In this document: one piece after another, positions 1-8,911 of the stretch | How positions within the stretch are numbered: the first letter of the stretch is position 1 | Layout of the letters: the number at the start of each line of letters is the position of its first letter | Assembly (NCBI GenBank): GCA_013151795.1 | Contig: JAADHQ010000160.1 | Span: 1 to 34,520 of the forward strand | Length of the DNA: 34,520 nucleotides | Direction: 5' to 3' | DNA from: Gammaproteobacteria bacterium | GTDB taxonomy: Bacteria; Pseudomonadota; Gammaproteobacteria; JAADHQ01 | Position numbers and translations under genes: made by a program | Notes under the pieces: generated by a model | Database searches by the model: none | Seen by the model: only the letters and a program-made list of their open reading frames with translations | What the model was told of the DNA's origin: nothing

Positions 1-24
1 TCAGCCCTGACAAGTATCGGTTAT

Positions 25-2034
25 TTAAAGAATACCCAAACTCTCTTGCTTAACCTTTTTAATTTTATCTCTTATTGCCGCCGCTGATTCGAAATCCAGG
101 TTTTTAGCATGCTCATACATCTGCTTTTCAAGCATTGCTATCTCCTTCTCCAATTGCGCTGGCGACATGGATGCATACTGGATAACTTCCTCCGCAACCT
201 TCGCGAAACGTTTGGCAGGGCCGGTAGATATCCCGTAAGCACCCTCCATAACATCGGCAATTTTCTTTTCGATGCTTCTGGGGGTAATGCCGTGCTCTTT
301 ATTAAACTCCACCTGTTTTTCACGTCGTCGATCTGTTTCACCGATAGCTCTCTCCATCGAACCGGTTATTTTATCTCCATAAAGTATGGCTTTCCCATGT
401 AAATTTCGCGCAGCTCTGCCAATTGTTTGTATCAAAGAACCTTCTGATCGCAAAAAACCTTCTTTATCTGCATCCAGAATGGCGACTAACGACACTTCCG
501 GCATATCCAGACCTTCACGTAACAGGTTGATACCAACCAATACGTCAAACTCACCCAATCGAAGATCACGTATAATTTCAACCCGCTCAACAGTTTCAAT
601 ATCAGAATGAAGATATCGAACACGAACACCATGCTCACCGAGATAATCGGTCAGGTCTTCTGCCATTCTTTTTGTCAAGGTTGTTACCAGAACGCGCTCA
701 CTTACTTCAACACGCTTATGAATCTCTGAAAGCAGGTCATCAACCTGTGTTGTAGCTGGCCTTACCTCGATTTCCGGGTCAACCAAACCTGTTGGCCTGA
801 CAACCTGCTCAACAATTTTTCCTGAATGCTCCAGCTCATAGGCTCTGGGGGTAGCTGAAACAAAAATGGTTTGCGGTGATTTACGCTCAAATTCATCAAA
901 ACGCATTGGCCTGTTATCCAGTGCTGATGGCAGTCTAAACCCATATTTAACCAGTGTTTCCTTGCGAGACCGGTCACCTTTGTACATTCCGCCTATTTGC
1001 GGTGTCGTGACGTGACTTTCATCCAGAACCAGCAAGGCATTATCAGGTAAATAATCAAACAGGGTGGGTGGTGCCTCACCTTCCCCTCTCCCGGACAGAT
1101 AACGTGAGTAATTTTCTATACCCGAGCAATATCCAAGCTCCAGTATCATTTCTATATCATACTGGGTTCGCTGTTCAAGACGCTGCGCCTCGACCAATTG
1201 ATCATGTTCACGCTGAAAAACAAGATGATCCTTCAGCTCTGCCTTGATTAATTCAACTGCATCCAGGAGCTTTTGCCTTGGCGTCACATAGTGTGATTTC
1301 GGGTAAATACTCACCCTGGGGACTTTCCGTAAAACCTCACCGGTTAACGGGTCAAAATAGCTGATATTTTCTACTTCCTCATCAAACAGCTCGATCCTGA
1401 CCGCTTCATAGTCGGACTCCGCAGGGTATATATCAATCACATCACCTCTAACCCGGTATGTTGCACGCTTAAGTTCGACATCATTGCGAGTGTATTGAAG
1501 CTCCGCCAATTTTCTGAGAATACTGCGCTGGTCTGTCTGGTCTCCGCGAACCAGGTGCAACATCATACTAAGATAAGATTTTGGGTCACCCAGGCCATAT
1601 ATAGCCGAAACAGTGGCAACAATAATGGTATCCTTGCGTTCCAGCAGCGCTTTTGTGGCTGATAGCCGCATTTGCTCTATGTGTTCATTGATCGAGGCAT
1701 CTTTCTCGATAAAGGTATCCGATGAGGGTACATAGGCCTCTGGCTGATAGTAGTCATAATAGGAAACGAAATATTCCACCGAGTTTTCCGGGAAAAACTC
1801 CTTCATTTCACCGTATAATTGGGCTGCCAGCGTCTTGTTTGGTGCCATTATCAATGTCGGTCTCTGCACGTGATCAATGACACTGGCTATGCTGAAGGTT
1901 TTGCCCGATCCGGTCACCCCGAGAAGCGTTTGATGCAGCAAACCGTCCTCAAGACCCTCAATCAGCCCCTGAATGGCGGCAGGTTGATCGCCAGCAGGCT
2001 CATATTCTGTATTTAATTTAAAACTTTTGCTCAT
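25..2034 (-). CDS. uvrB: Excinuclease ABC subunit B (UvrB)
   Basis: UvrB is the damage-verifying helicase-like subunit of nucleotide excision repair. UvrA loads it on DNA, and it then recruits UvrC for the dual incision. The 669-residue protein has the family's usual length. Walker A (GVTGSGKT) is at residues 39-46. The beta-hairpin that clamps the DNA strand ([12 protein letters not shown]) is at 92-103, and the DESH Walker B motif at 338-341. Conserved helicase motifs follow in the second RecA-like half (for example [16 protein letters not shown]), and a C-terminal UVR coiled-coil region that contacts UvrC ends the protein. The gene is divergent from the aminotransferase gene, with only 69 bases between their starts. 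I looked for a LexA-type operator in that gap and saw no convincing one. The identification is secure. Confidence 0.98.
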   Translation of the reverse strand: MSKSFKLNTEYEPAGDQPAAIQGLIEGLEDGLLHQTLLGVTGSGKTFSIASVIDHVQRPTLIMAPNKTLAAQLYGEMKEFFPENSVEYFVSYYDYYQPEAYVPSSDTFIEKDASINEHIEQMRLSATKALLERKDTIIVATVSAIYGLGDPKSYLSMMLHLVRGDQTDQRSILRKLAELQYTRNDVELKRATYRVRGDVIDIYPAESDYEAVRIELFDEEVENISYFDPLTGEVLRKVPRVSIYPKSHYVTPRQKLLDAVELIKAELKDHLVFQREHDQLVEAQRLEQRTQYDIEMILELGYCSGIENYSRYLSGRGEGEAPPTLFDYLPDNALLVLDESHVTTPQIGGMYKGDRSRKETLVKYGFRLPSALDNRPMRFDEFERKSPQTIFVSATPRAYELEHSGKIVEQVVRPTGLVDPEIEVRPATTQVDDLLSEIHKRVEVSERVLVTTLTKRMAEDLTDYLGEHGVRVRYLHSDIETVERVEIIRDLRLGEFDVLVGINLLREGLDMPEVSLVAILDADKEGFLRSEGSLIQTIGRAARNLHGKAILYGDKITGSMERAIGETDRRREKQVEFNKEHGITPRSIEKKIADVMEGAYGISTGPAKRFAKVAEEVIQYASMSPAQLEKEIAMLEKQMYEHAKNLDFESAAAIRDKIKKVKQESLGIL

Positions 2035-2103
2035 AGGGATTCAGTCGGGTCAATGTTTACAGTATTATTACACTTACGCCTGGTTATTAATAATAAATAA
2101 GGA

Positions 2104-3294
2104 ATGAATGTGAACATAAAATTGTCACAACGAGTACAAAATGTTAAACCCTCTCCCACTCTGGCTGTCACTGCCAAGGCAGCAGAATTACGCGCGGCCG
2201 GTAAGGATATTATAGGACTGGGAGCAGGTGAACCTGACTTTGACACCCCTTCATTCATTAAAAAAGCTGCCATTGAGGCCATTGAACGAGGAGAAACCAA
2301 ATATACAGCGGTTGATGGCACACCTGCACTCAAGGATGCCATTATAAACAAGTTTAAACGTGATAATAAACTTGAATATCAAGCGAATCAGATTCTGGTC
2401 TCGTCTGGCGGCAAACAAAGCTTCTATAATTTATGTCAAGCCGTTCTGGATAAAGGTGATGAGGTTATTATTCCCGCCCCATATTGGGTTTCTTACCCGG
2501 ATATGGTCCTGCTTGGCGATGCTACCCCCGTTATCGTCTTCGCTGGCAAAGAGCAGAATTTCAAAATCAGCCCGGATCAACTTAAAAAGGCATTAAATAA
2601 CAAAACACGTCTTTTTGTTATCAATAGCCCGTCCAACCCAACCGGTGTTGCCTACAGCATGAACGAACTAAAGGCATTGGCGGAAGTACTGAAACAACAC
2701 CCGAATGTTCTGATTGCCACAGATGATATGTATGAACATATCATTTGGCCCGACAACACTTTTGCTAATATCCTCATGGCTGCCCCCGAGCTGTATGATC
2801 GAACAATAGTGTTAAATGGCGTATCCAAAGCCTATGCAATGACCGGGTGGCGCATTGGTTATGCCGCAGGGCCTGTCGATTTGATCAAAAACATGAAAAA
2901 AATTCAGTCCCAGAGTACCTCTAACCCGGCTTCCATATCACAAGCGGCCGCACTTGCAGCATTGAATGGAGACCAGTCATGCATCACCACCATGCTTGAT
3001 TCATTCAAACAACGTCATGATTATCTGGTAAAAGCATTAAATGGCATACCTGGTTTCAGTTGCCTGCCCGGAGATGGAACATTTTATGCCTTTCCTGACA
3101 TCAGTGAAGCCATCGCCAACACGAAAGGCATAAATAATGATATTGAATTTGCAGAATATCTGCTCGAAAAGACAGGAGTAGCGGTTATTCCTGGCTCTGC
3201 ATTTGGTGCTGAAGGTTATATAAGACTGTCTTTTGCGACCAGTATCGAACTACTTGAAGACGCAGTTAATCGTATTCAAAAAGTCATGTCCTGA
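2104..3294 (+). CDS. Aspartate/aromatic aminotransferase, class I (AspC/AatA-like)
   Basis: This is a PLP-dependent fold-type I aminotransferase of the Ib branch found in many bacteria, probably interconverting aspartate and oxaloacetate, though prephenate or aromatic substrates are possible. Visible features are the SPSNPTG segment (about 175-181), the cofactor-contacting Asp207 and Tyr210, the Schiff-base lysine in SKAYAMTGWR (Lys242), and the C-terminal RLSFATS segment with the substrate-carboxylate Arg. The length of 396 residues is normal. The start is ambiguous. An AAGGA ribosome-binding sequence ends directly against the ATG at 2104, but stands six bases before an in-frame GTG at 2110, so the GTG is probably used, giving 394 residues. 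The gene is divergent from uvrB and precedes a tRNA-Asn, an arrangement I recall from Pseudomonas. Confidence 0.93.
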   Translation: MNVNIKLSQRVQNVKPSPTLAVTAKAAELRAAGKDIIGLGAGEPDFDTPSFIKKAAIEAIERGETKYTAVDGTPALKDAIINKFKRDNKLEYQANQILVSSGGKQSFYNLCQAVLDKGDEVIIPAPYWVSYPDMVLLGDATPVIVFAGKEQNFKISPDQLKKALNNKTRLFVINSPSNPTGVAYSMNELKALAEVLKQHPNVLIATDDMYEHIIWPDNTFANILMAAPELYDRTIVLNGVSKAYAMTGWRIGYAAGPVDLIKNMKKIQSQSTSNPASISQAAALAALNGDQSCITTMLDSFKQRHDYLVKALNGIPGFSCLPGDGTFYAFPDISEAIANTKGINNDIEFAEYLLEKTGVAVIPGSAFGAEGYIRLSFATSIELLEDAVNRIQKVMS

Positions 3295-3328
3295 ACAGAC
3301 TATTTATACAACTGAAAGCCAATTACTA

Positions 3329-3357
3329 TTGACCAGAACCATAACTATCAGTAAGAT
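3329..3357 (+). promoter_or_regulatory. Sigma-70 promoter of tRNA-Asn
   Basis: TTGACC (3329-3334), a 17-base spacer and TAAGAT (3352-3357) make a near-consensus promoter. Transcription should begin at about 3364, a few bases before the mature tRNA 5' end, after a GC-rich discriminator (GCGGCC), as expected for a stringently controlled tRNA promoter. Confidence 0.7.
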
Positions 3358-3372
3358 AGCGGCCTTAACGAT

Positions 3373-3448
3373 TCCCCAATAGCTCAGTTGGTAGAGCAAC
3401 GGACTGTTAATCCGTTTGTCCCTGGTTCGAGCCCAGGTTGGGGAGCCA
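3373..3448 (+). tRNA. tRNA-Asn (GTT anticodon)
   Basis: The 76-base sequence folds as a cloverleaf. The acceptor strand TCCCCAA pairs with TTGGGGA (3438-3444), followed by discriminator G and an encoded CCA (3446-3448). The anticodon GTT is at 3406-3408 in the loop CTGTTAA, and the T arm contains GGTTCGAGCC. It closely resembles E. coli tRNA-Asn. It has its own promoter and lies convergent to galU. I see no direct repeat of its 3' end nearby that would mark an integrated element. Confidence 0.97.
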
Positions 3449-3468
3449 TTTTATTCAGCTAACCCTTT

Positions 3469-4350
3469 CTAGTCATCAAGCGATGCTACAAATTCCTTCA
3501 GATAGAATTTAAAATCATCACCCAGATCTTTATGGTTGACGCCATATTCAACCGTAGCCGCCAGGTAGCCTAACTTACTACCACAATCATACCGCTTACC
3601 TTTATACGCATATGAATAAACGTCCTGAATATCCAGTAATGATGCGATTCCATCTGTCAACTGGATCTCGCCTCCTGAACCTTTTGACGTATTTTCGAGT
3701 AATTCAAATATCTCTGGTGTAAGAATATACCGTCCTACTACAGCAAGATTGGATGGTGCATTTTCAGGCAAAGGCTTTTCAACAATACTTTCCAGCTTAC
3801 CTGTTCGCTCACTTTGCATGTGTGTTTTTACAATACCGTACTTATGGGTTTCTGAAGGGTCGACTTCCTCAACGGCGACGATACTGCTCTGCACTTTCTC
3901 AAACTCATCACACATTTGTGATAATGCAGGGTTACGACCCCCATAGATCATGTCGTCTGCAAGTAAAACAGCAAATGGCTCATTTCCTACAACTCTTTTG
4001 GCACAAAGAACAGCGTGCCCCAACCCTAATGGGCGTGACTGTCGTATCGCAACCGCCGTAATATGCTCAGGTATAATACCGCGCACTTCTTCAAGCAGAT
4101 CATGTTTTCCTGCCGCTTCCAGTTGTGTCTCAAGTTCATGTGACACATCAAAATGATCCTCAATAGCACGTTTACCGCGCCCGGTAACAAAAATAATTTC
4201 TTCACAACCGGCATCAATGGCCTCTTTAACCGCATATTGAATCAATGGTTTGTCAACAACGGGTAACATCTCTTTAGGACTTGCCTTGGTTGCTGGTAAA
4301 AAACGTGTGCCTAACCCCCCAACAGGGAAAACTGCTTTTTTTATCTTCAT
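3469..4350 (-). CDS. galU: UTP--glucose-1-phosphate uridylyltransferase (GalU)
   Basis: GalU makes UDP-glucose from UTP and glucose-1-phosphate for cell-surface polysaccharides and osmoprotectants. The N-terminus carries the nucleotidyltransferase signature [20 protein letters not shown], with VDKPLIQY just after. Later come ADDMIY, the substrate-binding VEKP segment, and DCGSKLGYL near the C-terminus. The reading frame is open from an ATG at 4365, but the ATG at 4350 ([12 protein letters not shown]) matches the usual family N-terminus and has a GAGA sequence at a fair distance upstream. I therefore give 293 residues from 4350. It is convergent with tRNA-Asn and follows the GlcF-like gene by about 80 bases. 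The slot between tRNA-Asn and ihfB holds O-antigen genes in Pseudomonas, so a polysaccharide-precursor gene here fits. Confidence 0.95.
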   Translation of the reverse strand: MKIKKAVFPVGGLGTRFLPATKASPKEMLPVVDKPLIQYAVKEAIDAGCEEIIFVTGRGKRAIEDHFDVSHELETQLEAAGKHDLLEEVRGIIPEHITAVAIRQSRPLGLGHAVLCAKRVVGNEPFAVLLADDMIYGGRNPALSQMCDEFEKVQSSIVAVEEVDPSETHKYGIVKTHMQSERTGKLESIVEKPLPENAPSNLAVVGRYILTPEIFELLENTSKGSGGEIQLTDGIASLLDIQDVYSYAYKGKRYDCGSKLGYLAATVEYGVNHKDLGDDFKFYLKEFVASLDD

Positions 4351-4428
4351 AGTTTTCTCATACATTTTTTGATTAATTAAATATTACCGATATTCTAACC
4401 TTTTAACAAACCATTACAACGTACATTT

Positions 4429-5658
4429 TTAATCTAACTTTAATGACTGCGCTATAATATCGATCGGGTGCAACACCTTTTTACATCCAATATCTTTTAG
4501 TATAGATTTAAACTGCATCGAACACCCTACATTGCTTGTTACCAACACATCACATTCTATTTCATTCAAAACTCTACCCGCATTTTCTTTTAGTTTATCT
4601 GACCACTCAGGCTGATCAATAAAATATGTTCCAGCAGCTCCACAGCATTTTATCTCACCGGGCATTTTATTTATAACCAACCCGGGAATACGGTTTAAAA
4701 GTGATTCGGTTATACGGGTATTTTTTAGAACATTCTTTTGCGTGCACGGAAAATGAAGCAACATATTTTTATTAACCGATCTAAATTCCACATCAACACT
4801 CAGTAATAAATTTTCCAGATAGTCGATAATATCAATATAGTTTATTAACGATCTATCTGCTTTTTTTTCTGACTCAATTAACGTTACCGTACAAGCAGAA
4901 GCCAGGCTTACAACAGCTTCTATATTTAATTCCTGGAAAATAGCACTATTCATATCGGACAATGCTTTTGCTCGTCCGGCATCACCATTGTGCAAATGCA
5001 TTGCACCACAGCACTGTTGATCAGGTATATAGACATTGACGCCAAGGTAATTCAAAACCTGAATTGCATTCGTTACACTCTGCGCATCAACAAACTCATG
5101 AACACAACCTGTGAATAGTGCAACTGCATGTTGGCTCTTGTTGTTTGCCGGATAAAAATCCTTTCTCTTGTTTAGTGGTTTAAACGCGCTGAAAAATTGC
5201 AGTGCTCTGCCATACCTGGAATTTCTGCTAAAAGGCAAATACTTTACTAACTTTATGAGCCCGCTAAAATACAAAATACTTGATATGAAATTCAACAATT
5301 TTTTTCTGGGCACAGTTTTCAATATTATTTTTTTAAGCCACCTTTTTGAAGAGCCTTTCCGATCAATATGTTCCCACACTCCATCCACGATATCAGCAAA
5401 GGGTACATTTGCAGGGCAACAACTCTCACACGATCGACATAACAGACAATGATCAAGGTGCTTCAGTAACACATCATCCTGTCTTATTTCTGATTTCAGT
5501 AACGCAGAAATTAACGACAACCTGCCTCGAGGGGATTCTGATTCTGATTGAGCTATCTGATAAGTAGGGCAATGCGGTAAACACATACCACAGGAAACAC
5601 ATAAATCAGCCTTTGATATCAATAGTTGCAGAGAATTTGTTTCAACATTACGCTTCAC
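4429..5658 (-). CDS. GlcF-like iron-sulfur protein (glycolate oxidase Fe-S subunit family)
   Basis: This protein of 409 residues has the architecture of GlcF/GlpC electron-transfer subunits. Two ferredoxin-type 4Fe-4S motifs lie at Cys20/23/26/30 and Cys71/74/77/81, followed by two cysteine-rich CCG domains (QQCCGAMH and IKCCGAAGT). The SPRGR segment between the ferredoxin motifs is typical of GlcF. In the family it passes electrons from a flavin dehydrogenase (GlcD/E, or another FAD 2-hydroxyacid dehydrogenase) to quinone. No such partner lies in this window, so the substrate is unknown. The gene is visibly AT-richer than galU and pyrF, suggesting transfer or relaxed constraint. The start codon is GTG with no good ribosome-binding site, so the N-terminus is uncertain. 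The family call is firm and the glycolate assignment is not. Confidence 0.8.
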   Translation of the reverse strand: MKRNVETNSLQLLISKADLCVSCGMCLPHCPTYQIAQSESESPRGRLSLISALLKSEIRQDDVLLKHLDHCLLCRSCESCCPANVPFADIVDGVWEHIDRKGSSKRWLKKIILKTVPRKKLLNFISSILYFSGLIKLVKYLPFSRNSRYGRALQFFSAFKPLNKRKDFYPANNKSQHAVALFTGCVHEFVDAQSVTNAIQVLNYLGVNVYIPDQQCCGAMHLHNGDAGRAKALSDMNSAIFQELNIEAVVSLASACTVTLIESEKKADRSLINYIDIIDYLENLLLSVDVEFRSVNKNMLLHFPCTQKNVLKNTRITESLLNRIPGLVINKMPGEIKCCGAAGTYFIDQPEWSDKLKENAGRVLNEIECDVLVTSNVGCSMQFKSILKDIGCKKVLHPIDIIAQSLKLD

Positions 5659-5771
5659 TAAAATAACATGACCTGACTGCTAGACAACGTAAGATCATAC
5701 ACTTAAAGATGAATTATGTCAGGAACTGTTGCTATGCCATACCGGGGTTACACTAAAATACATATTTTTAT

Positions 5772-5798
5772 AAAAAAAAGGGCCTCGTAAAAGGCCCT
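5772..5798 (-). terminator. Intrinsic terminator of the ComEA-like gene
   Basis: On the minus strand AGGGCCT (5798-5792), a six-base loop and AGGCCCT (5785-5779) form a perfect 7-bp GC-rich stem, followed by eight T residues (5779-5772). It begins nine bases after the stop codon of the ComEA-like gene. This is the clearest Rho-independent terminator in the window. Confidence 0.9.
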
Positions 5799-5806
5799 CT
5801 TCAGTC

Positions 5807-6091
5807 TTACTTTTTATCCTGTTTCGGTTTCCCCAGAATAATATTTTCTCGATTTTCAGCCAATGTTTTATCGCCAATACCTTTTACATTTTTAAGGTCA
5901 TCTGCTTTCGTGAAAAGGCCATTTTTTTTCCTGTACATCACAATAGCCTTGGCTTTATTTATACCAACACCTTTTAAATGCTTTGCCATCATTTCGGCAG
6001 TAGCTGAATTAATATCAACTTCCTTTGCATAAATATTAAGTGAGGTAAATGCCAGACAGGCAATAACGATTAAACTTTTAACAAGCTTCAT
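5807..6091 (-). CDS. Secreted ComEA-family helix-hairpin-helix protein
   Basis: This is a small protein of 94 residues. An N-terminal signal peptide (MKLVKSLIVIACLAFTSLNIYA) is followed by a tandem helix-hairpin-helix domain with the hallmark VDINSATAEMM, LKGVGINKAKAIVMYR, and LKNVKGIGDKTLAENR. This is the ComEA fold, which in competent bacteria binds incoming DNA in the periplasm and ratchets it inward. Many proteobacteria carry such short versions. The frame is open from a TTG at 6112, but AAGGAG stands six bases before the ATG at 6091, which decides the start. A perfect 19-base palindrome lies about 55 bases upstream and a strong terminator follows. From memory, Pseudomonas has a ComEA-like gene in the same neighbourhood. 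No other competence genes are present here. Confidence 0.88.
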   Translation of the reverse strand: MKLVKSLIVIACLAFTSLNIYAKEVDINSATAEMMAKHLKGVGINKAKAIVMYRKKNGLFTKADDLKNVKGIGDKTLAENRENIILGKPKQDKK

Positions 6092-6145
6092 AACGATCTC
6101 CTTATAGCGCAATACACTTCCATTAGTATCACGGTTCCATGATTA

Positions 6146-6164
6146 CGATAATTTGAAATTATCG
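6146..6164. promoter_or_regulatory. Perfect 19-base palindrome upstream of the ComEA-like gene
   Basis: CGATAATTT-G-AAATTATCG is an exact inverted repeat with a one-base centre. It lies between the pyrF stop (6193) and the ComEA-like start (6091). There is no T tract after it on the minus strand, and the stem is AT-rich with no real loop, so it looks more like a dimeric-protein binding site than a terminator. The function is inferred only from shape and place. Confidence 0.3.
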
Positions 6165-6192
6165 ACGAGGTGCTAACATATACTATTTATTA

Positions 6193-6909
6193 TTATCTGG
6201 CAAAGCCTATTTCGGAATTAATAGAATCCAGCATTTCAACCGGATCTGCTGCCTGAGTAATAGGGCGCCCAATCACAAGATAATGACTGCCTGCACTCAT
6301 AGCATCCGCAGGTGTCATGATTCTTTTTTGATCACCAACATCACTTCCTGTCGGCCGGATCCCGGGTGTCACCAAAAGAAAATCATCACCTAACATTGTA
6401 TGCAACCCTTGAACTTCCCGTGAAGAACAAACAACACCGTCCAGTCCAGATTGTTGCGTTAACGCTGCCAGTCTTTGCACCTGTTTATCTGGACTTACAT
6501 TTAATCCAACTTCAACAAGGTCACTTTCGGCCATACTCGTCAAAACGGTGACTGCAATCAATAAAGGTTTTTCACCGCCCGTACTATCTATTGACGCCCT
6601 GGCCGCTTCCATCATTTTACGACCACCTGAAGCATGTACATTCATCATCCAGACGCCCATATCAGCTGCAACCGCACATGCCTTTGCTACAGTATTAGGG
6701 ATATCATGAAATTTTAAATCCAGAAATACATCGAAGTCCTGTTTTACCAACGTCCTGACCAGGCCGGGGCCGACTGAGGTAAATAATTCTTTGCCTATTT
6801 TTAAGCGACAGGAATCTGGTGATAGTCTCTCAACAAACTCCTCTACCTCTCTTTGTTCGGAAAAATCCAGTGCAACAATAACTGGAGATGAATGTCTTTT
6901 ATCCAACAT
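6193..6909 (-). CDS. pyrF: Orotidine 5'-phosphate decarboxylase (PyrF)
   Basis: PyrF catalyses the last step of UMP synthesis, decarboxylating OMP. The protein has 238 residues, the normal length. The catalytic Asp-x-Lys-x-x-Asp array is intact as [10 protein letters not shown] (Asp64, Lys66, Asp69). The phosphate-binding [10 protein letters not shown] lies near residue 35, and the C-terminal loop contains TPGIRP and the GR of VIGRPIT. It lies 53 bases downstream of lapB, in the same lapA-lapB-pyrF order as in E. coli, and is probably cotranscribed with them. Confidence 0.97.
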   Translation of the reverse strand: MLDKRHSSPVIVALDFSEQREVEEFVERLSPDSCRLKIGKELFTSVGPGLVRTLVKQDFDVFLDLKFHDIPNTVAKACAVAADMGVWMMNVHASGGRKMMEAARASIDSTGGEKPLLIAVTVLTSMAESDLVEVGLNVSPDKQVQRLAALTQQSGLDGVVCSSREVQGLHTMLGDDFLLVTPGIRPTGSDVGDQKRIMTPADAMSAGSHYLVIGRPITQAADPVEMLDSINSEIGFAR

Positions 6910-6962
6910 ATAAACGCTTACCTTTATTCATTAGACACCTGCTGATACAGGGTGTCATAGCA

Positions 6963-8132
6963 TTATTCAGCTTCAATACCTTTTATCGGTTTCACACTAT
7001 TCCATTTTTTACAGCCAGGACATTGCCAATGCATGGACTTACCATGAAAACCACACTCATGGCATTCATAGACCGGCTTATCTTTTAAAAGATTATCGAT
7101 AAGATCTTTCAGGATGGTCAGGTTTTCATGTGCGCGACCTTCGCTACGCTTTAGATTATGTTCAACCAACCACTTTAATCCGCGCACTGATGAGCGCTGT
7201 TTCAACTGATCTACCATTAACTGCATAGCCCGCTTTGCCTCGCCTTTATTTAATAATATATCTGCCTGATATAATAAAGGGGTAATACCATCATAGTGCC
7301 CTGCACTACTGATACTCTCTAGCAATAAAGCCATTGCATCAGGTTTGTTCATGTTAATAAAACATTCTTGCAGATGTGGAATAATCTCGGGCAGGTAATC
7401 AACATCAATATCAATCACTTTCTCAAAGTATTTTATAGCCTCATTACAGTTCCCTGATTTTTTCTCTCGCTTGGCTAACATAATGTTGGCTCGTACACAA
7501 TTTTTGTCATAAACCAATGCTTGTTTCAAGCATTCATTGAGTTGTTGCTGATCACCTTCATGTAATGCTTTCTCTCCCATTTCACAACAATAGTGAGCAA
7601 TAATATGGCCACGTTTTTTTCCGGAGACCACCTCATATTTTTTTGAAATATCTATTGCTTTTTCCCAGTCCTGCTCTTGCTGATAAATGTCAATTAAATG
7701 CACTAGCGCATTACATGCACGGGGGTTATTTTCCAGCAAATCCTGAAATATATTTTCAGCACGATCCAGCAAGCCTGCTTTCATATAATCCTGACCCAGT
7801 TCAACCAAAGCAACAAGTTTTTGCTCATTACTTAAGGTGGGCCTTGCAATAAGATTCTGATGGATACGAATAGCCCGGTCGACTTCGCCTCTTTTTCTGA
7901 ATAAGCTTCCAAGAGCAAGATGTGTTTCAGCCGTATCATTATCGACTTCCGCCATGCGCAGAAAAACCTCGATAGCCTTATCGGGCTGTTCATTTAATAA
8001 ATAATTCAGGCCTTTAAAGTAATCTGAACTAATATCGAAACAAGGTTTTGTATTTGATGTATTATTGCGTTTTGCGGCGATCCACCCGGATGCGGCAGCT
8101 ATTGGTAGTAATAACCAAATTAACTCATACAT
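6963..8132 (-). CDS. lapB: Lipopolysaccharide assembly protein B (LapB/YciM)
   Basis: LapB is an inner-membrane-anchored adaptor that controls lipopolysaccharide synthesis by bringing LpxC to the protease FtsH. The 389-residue protein starts with one hydrophobic anchor (about residues 2-20). A long series of TPR helices occupies most of the remainder, for example DNDTAETHLALGSLFRKRGE. It ends with a rubredoxin-type metal knuckle: CHEC (Cys357, Cys360) and CPGC (Cys371, Cys374). Both parts are needed for the E. coli protein to work. The start overlaps the lapA stop by one base (TAATG), which indicates translational coupling. Confidence 0.95.
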   Translation of the reverse strand: MYELIWLLLPIAAASGWIAAKRNNTSNTKPCFDISSDYFKGLNYLLNEQPDKAIEVFLRMAEVDNDTAETHLALGSLFRKRGEVDRAIRIHQNLIARPTLSNEQKLVALVELGQDYMKAGLLDRAENIFQDLLENNPRACNALVHLIDIYQQEQDWEKAIDISKKYEVVSGKKRGHIIAHYCCEMGEKALHEGDQQQLNECLKQALVYDKNCVRANIMLAKREKKSGNCNEAIKYFEKVIDIDVDYLPEIIPHLQECFINMNKPDAMALLLESISSAGHYDGITPLLYQADILLNKGEAKRAMQLMVDQLKQRSSVRGLKWLVEHNLKRSEGRAHENLTILKDLIDNLLKDKPVYECHECGFHGKSMHWQCPGCKKWNSVKPIKGIEAE

Positions 8133-8422
8133 TACTTAATATCCTTTAAAGGTAAGCGACGAAGGTTGATCAATTCTTTTTCGCTTTCCGAAATTTCCTT
8201 TTTCAATTTTGCATTCATATTTCTTAATTTCAGGATCAAAACCATGCTTGCCAATATGCCTGAAAATATTCCTATTGCTAAAACAAGTACCATTAACAAA
8301 GATAATGGGTAGGTTAATTCTCCAAAATAATAATTAATGCTAACTGGCTCAGCATTCAAGACCGAAAACAGTATGGCTATCAATATAATAGTTGTAATGA
8401 TAACTGTAGAGATCAGTTTCAT
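8132..8422 (-). CDS. lapA: Lipopolysaccharide assembly protein A (LapA/YciS)
   Basis: This 96-residue membrane protein has two predicted transmembrane segments (about residues 3-23 and 40-65), joined by a short periplasmic loop containing EPVSINYYFGEL. A charged, probably coiled-coil cytoplasmic tail (LRNMNAKLKKEISESEKELINLRR) follows. This is the LapA domain layout. The protein works with LapB in regulating LPS synthesis at the inner membrane. The stop codon overlaps the lapB start. The gene is separated from ihfB by a terminator and a 489-base gap, so lapA-lapB-pyrF should be its own transcription unit. I could not place its promoter with confidence. Confidence 0.92.
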   Translation of the reverse strand: MKLISTVIITTIILIAILFSVLNAEPVSINYYFGELTYPLSLLMVLVLAIGIFSGILASMVLILKLRNMNAKLKKEISESEKELINLRRLPLKDIK

Positions 8423-8672
8423 GGTTTTCCCAGTACCTGTAAATCAAACATCTGATGTTATTAATATAATAACGCAAACAGGATAATTCATGAAGTACTC
8501 GTATTATTACTGCGCAAATAAGACCATCATACATGCATATATAATAAGTGATACAGGCAGCTGAAAGATATGCACCGAAAGACTTGTAAGGGGTTGTTAC
8601 CGGACAGCCACACGACTATCTGCAACAAGCTGGAATGAGACTAACTCGCCCAGGCACACGTCATGAGTATTG

Positions 8673-8730
8673 TTGTGGGAACGAATTCATTCGCGACTTC
8701 CTTTGCTCACGAATGAATTCGCTCCCACAA
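8673..8730. repeat. REP-like extragenic palindrome
   Basis: Two 24-base arms (8673-8696 and 8707-8730) are inverted copies matching at 22 of 24 positions around a 10-base loop. Each arm starts TTGTGGGA and contains CGAATTCATTCG. The sequence closely resembles the GTGGGAGCGAATTCATTCGCGA type of repetitive extragenic palindrome that I know from Pseudomonas and other gammaproteobacteria, where RAYT (REP-associated tyrosine) transposases mobilise such units. No RAYT gene is in this window. Only this one copy was seen. Confidence 0.75.
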
Positions 8731-8790
8731 AAAAATCAATAAACAAGCTAGCCATCACTCGATTCATCAAAGAAGATCACTCGCAAAATA

Positions 8791-8822
8791 AAACCCTGTA
8801 AGTAACTAAACTTACAGGGTTT
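8791..8822 (-). terminator. Probable intrinsic terminator of ihfB
   Basis: AAACCCTGTAAG (8791-8802) and CTTACAGGGTTT (8811-8822) form a perfect 12-bp stem with an 8-base loop. On the minus strand it is followed by a T-rich stretch (TTTTATTTTG in outline). It lies 89 bases beyond the ihfB stop and separates ihfB from the lapA operon. Confidence 0.7.
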
Positions 8823-8911
8823 ATTGTCTTTGCCGACTAAATGTTTCTTTACCCTTACTAAACGGTCTGCCTGTAAGGTAATTTTAGTGTTTATGCATAA
8901 ATAATTAAATA

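Larger units (their letters stand above)
8423..8911. other. Intergenic region between lapA and ihfB
   Basis: No credible gene is present in these 489 bases. The segment 8423-8672 must hold the lapA promoter, but I see no convincing -35/-10 pair. The rest holds a REP-like inverted repeat (8673-8730) and the ihfB terminator (8791-8822), listed separately. Confidence 0.6.

Noticed and set aside
2035-2103. LexA (SOS) box in the uvrB promoter region
   Set aside because: No sequence close to CTGT-N8-ACAG was found in the gap between uvrB and the aminotransferase gene.
3373-3448. tRNA-Asn as an attachment site of an integrated element
   Set aside because: No integrase gene and no direct repeat of the tRNA 3' end were seen in the window, and the flanks are housekeeping genes.
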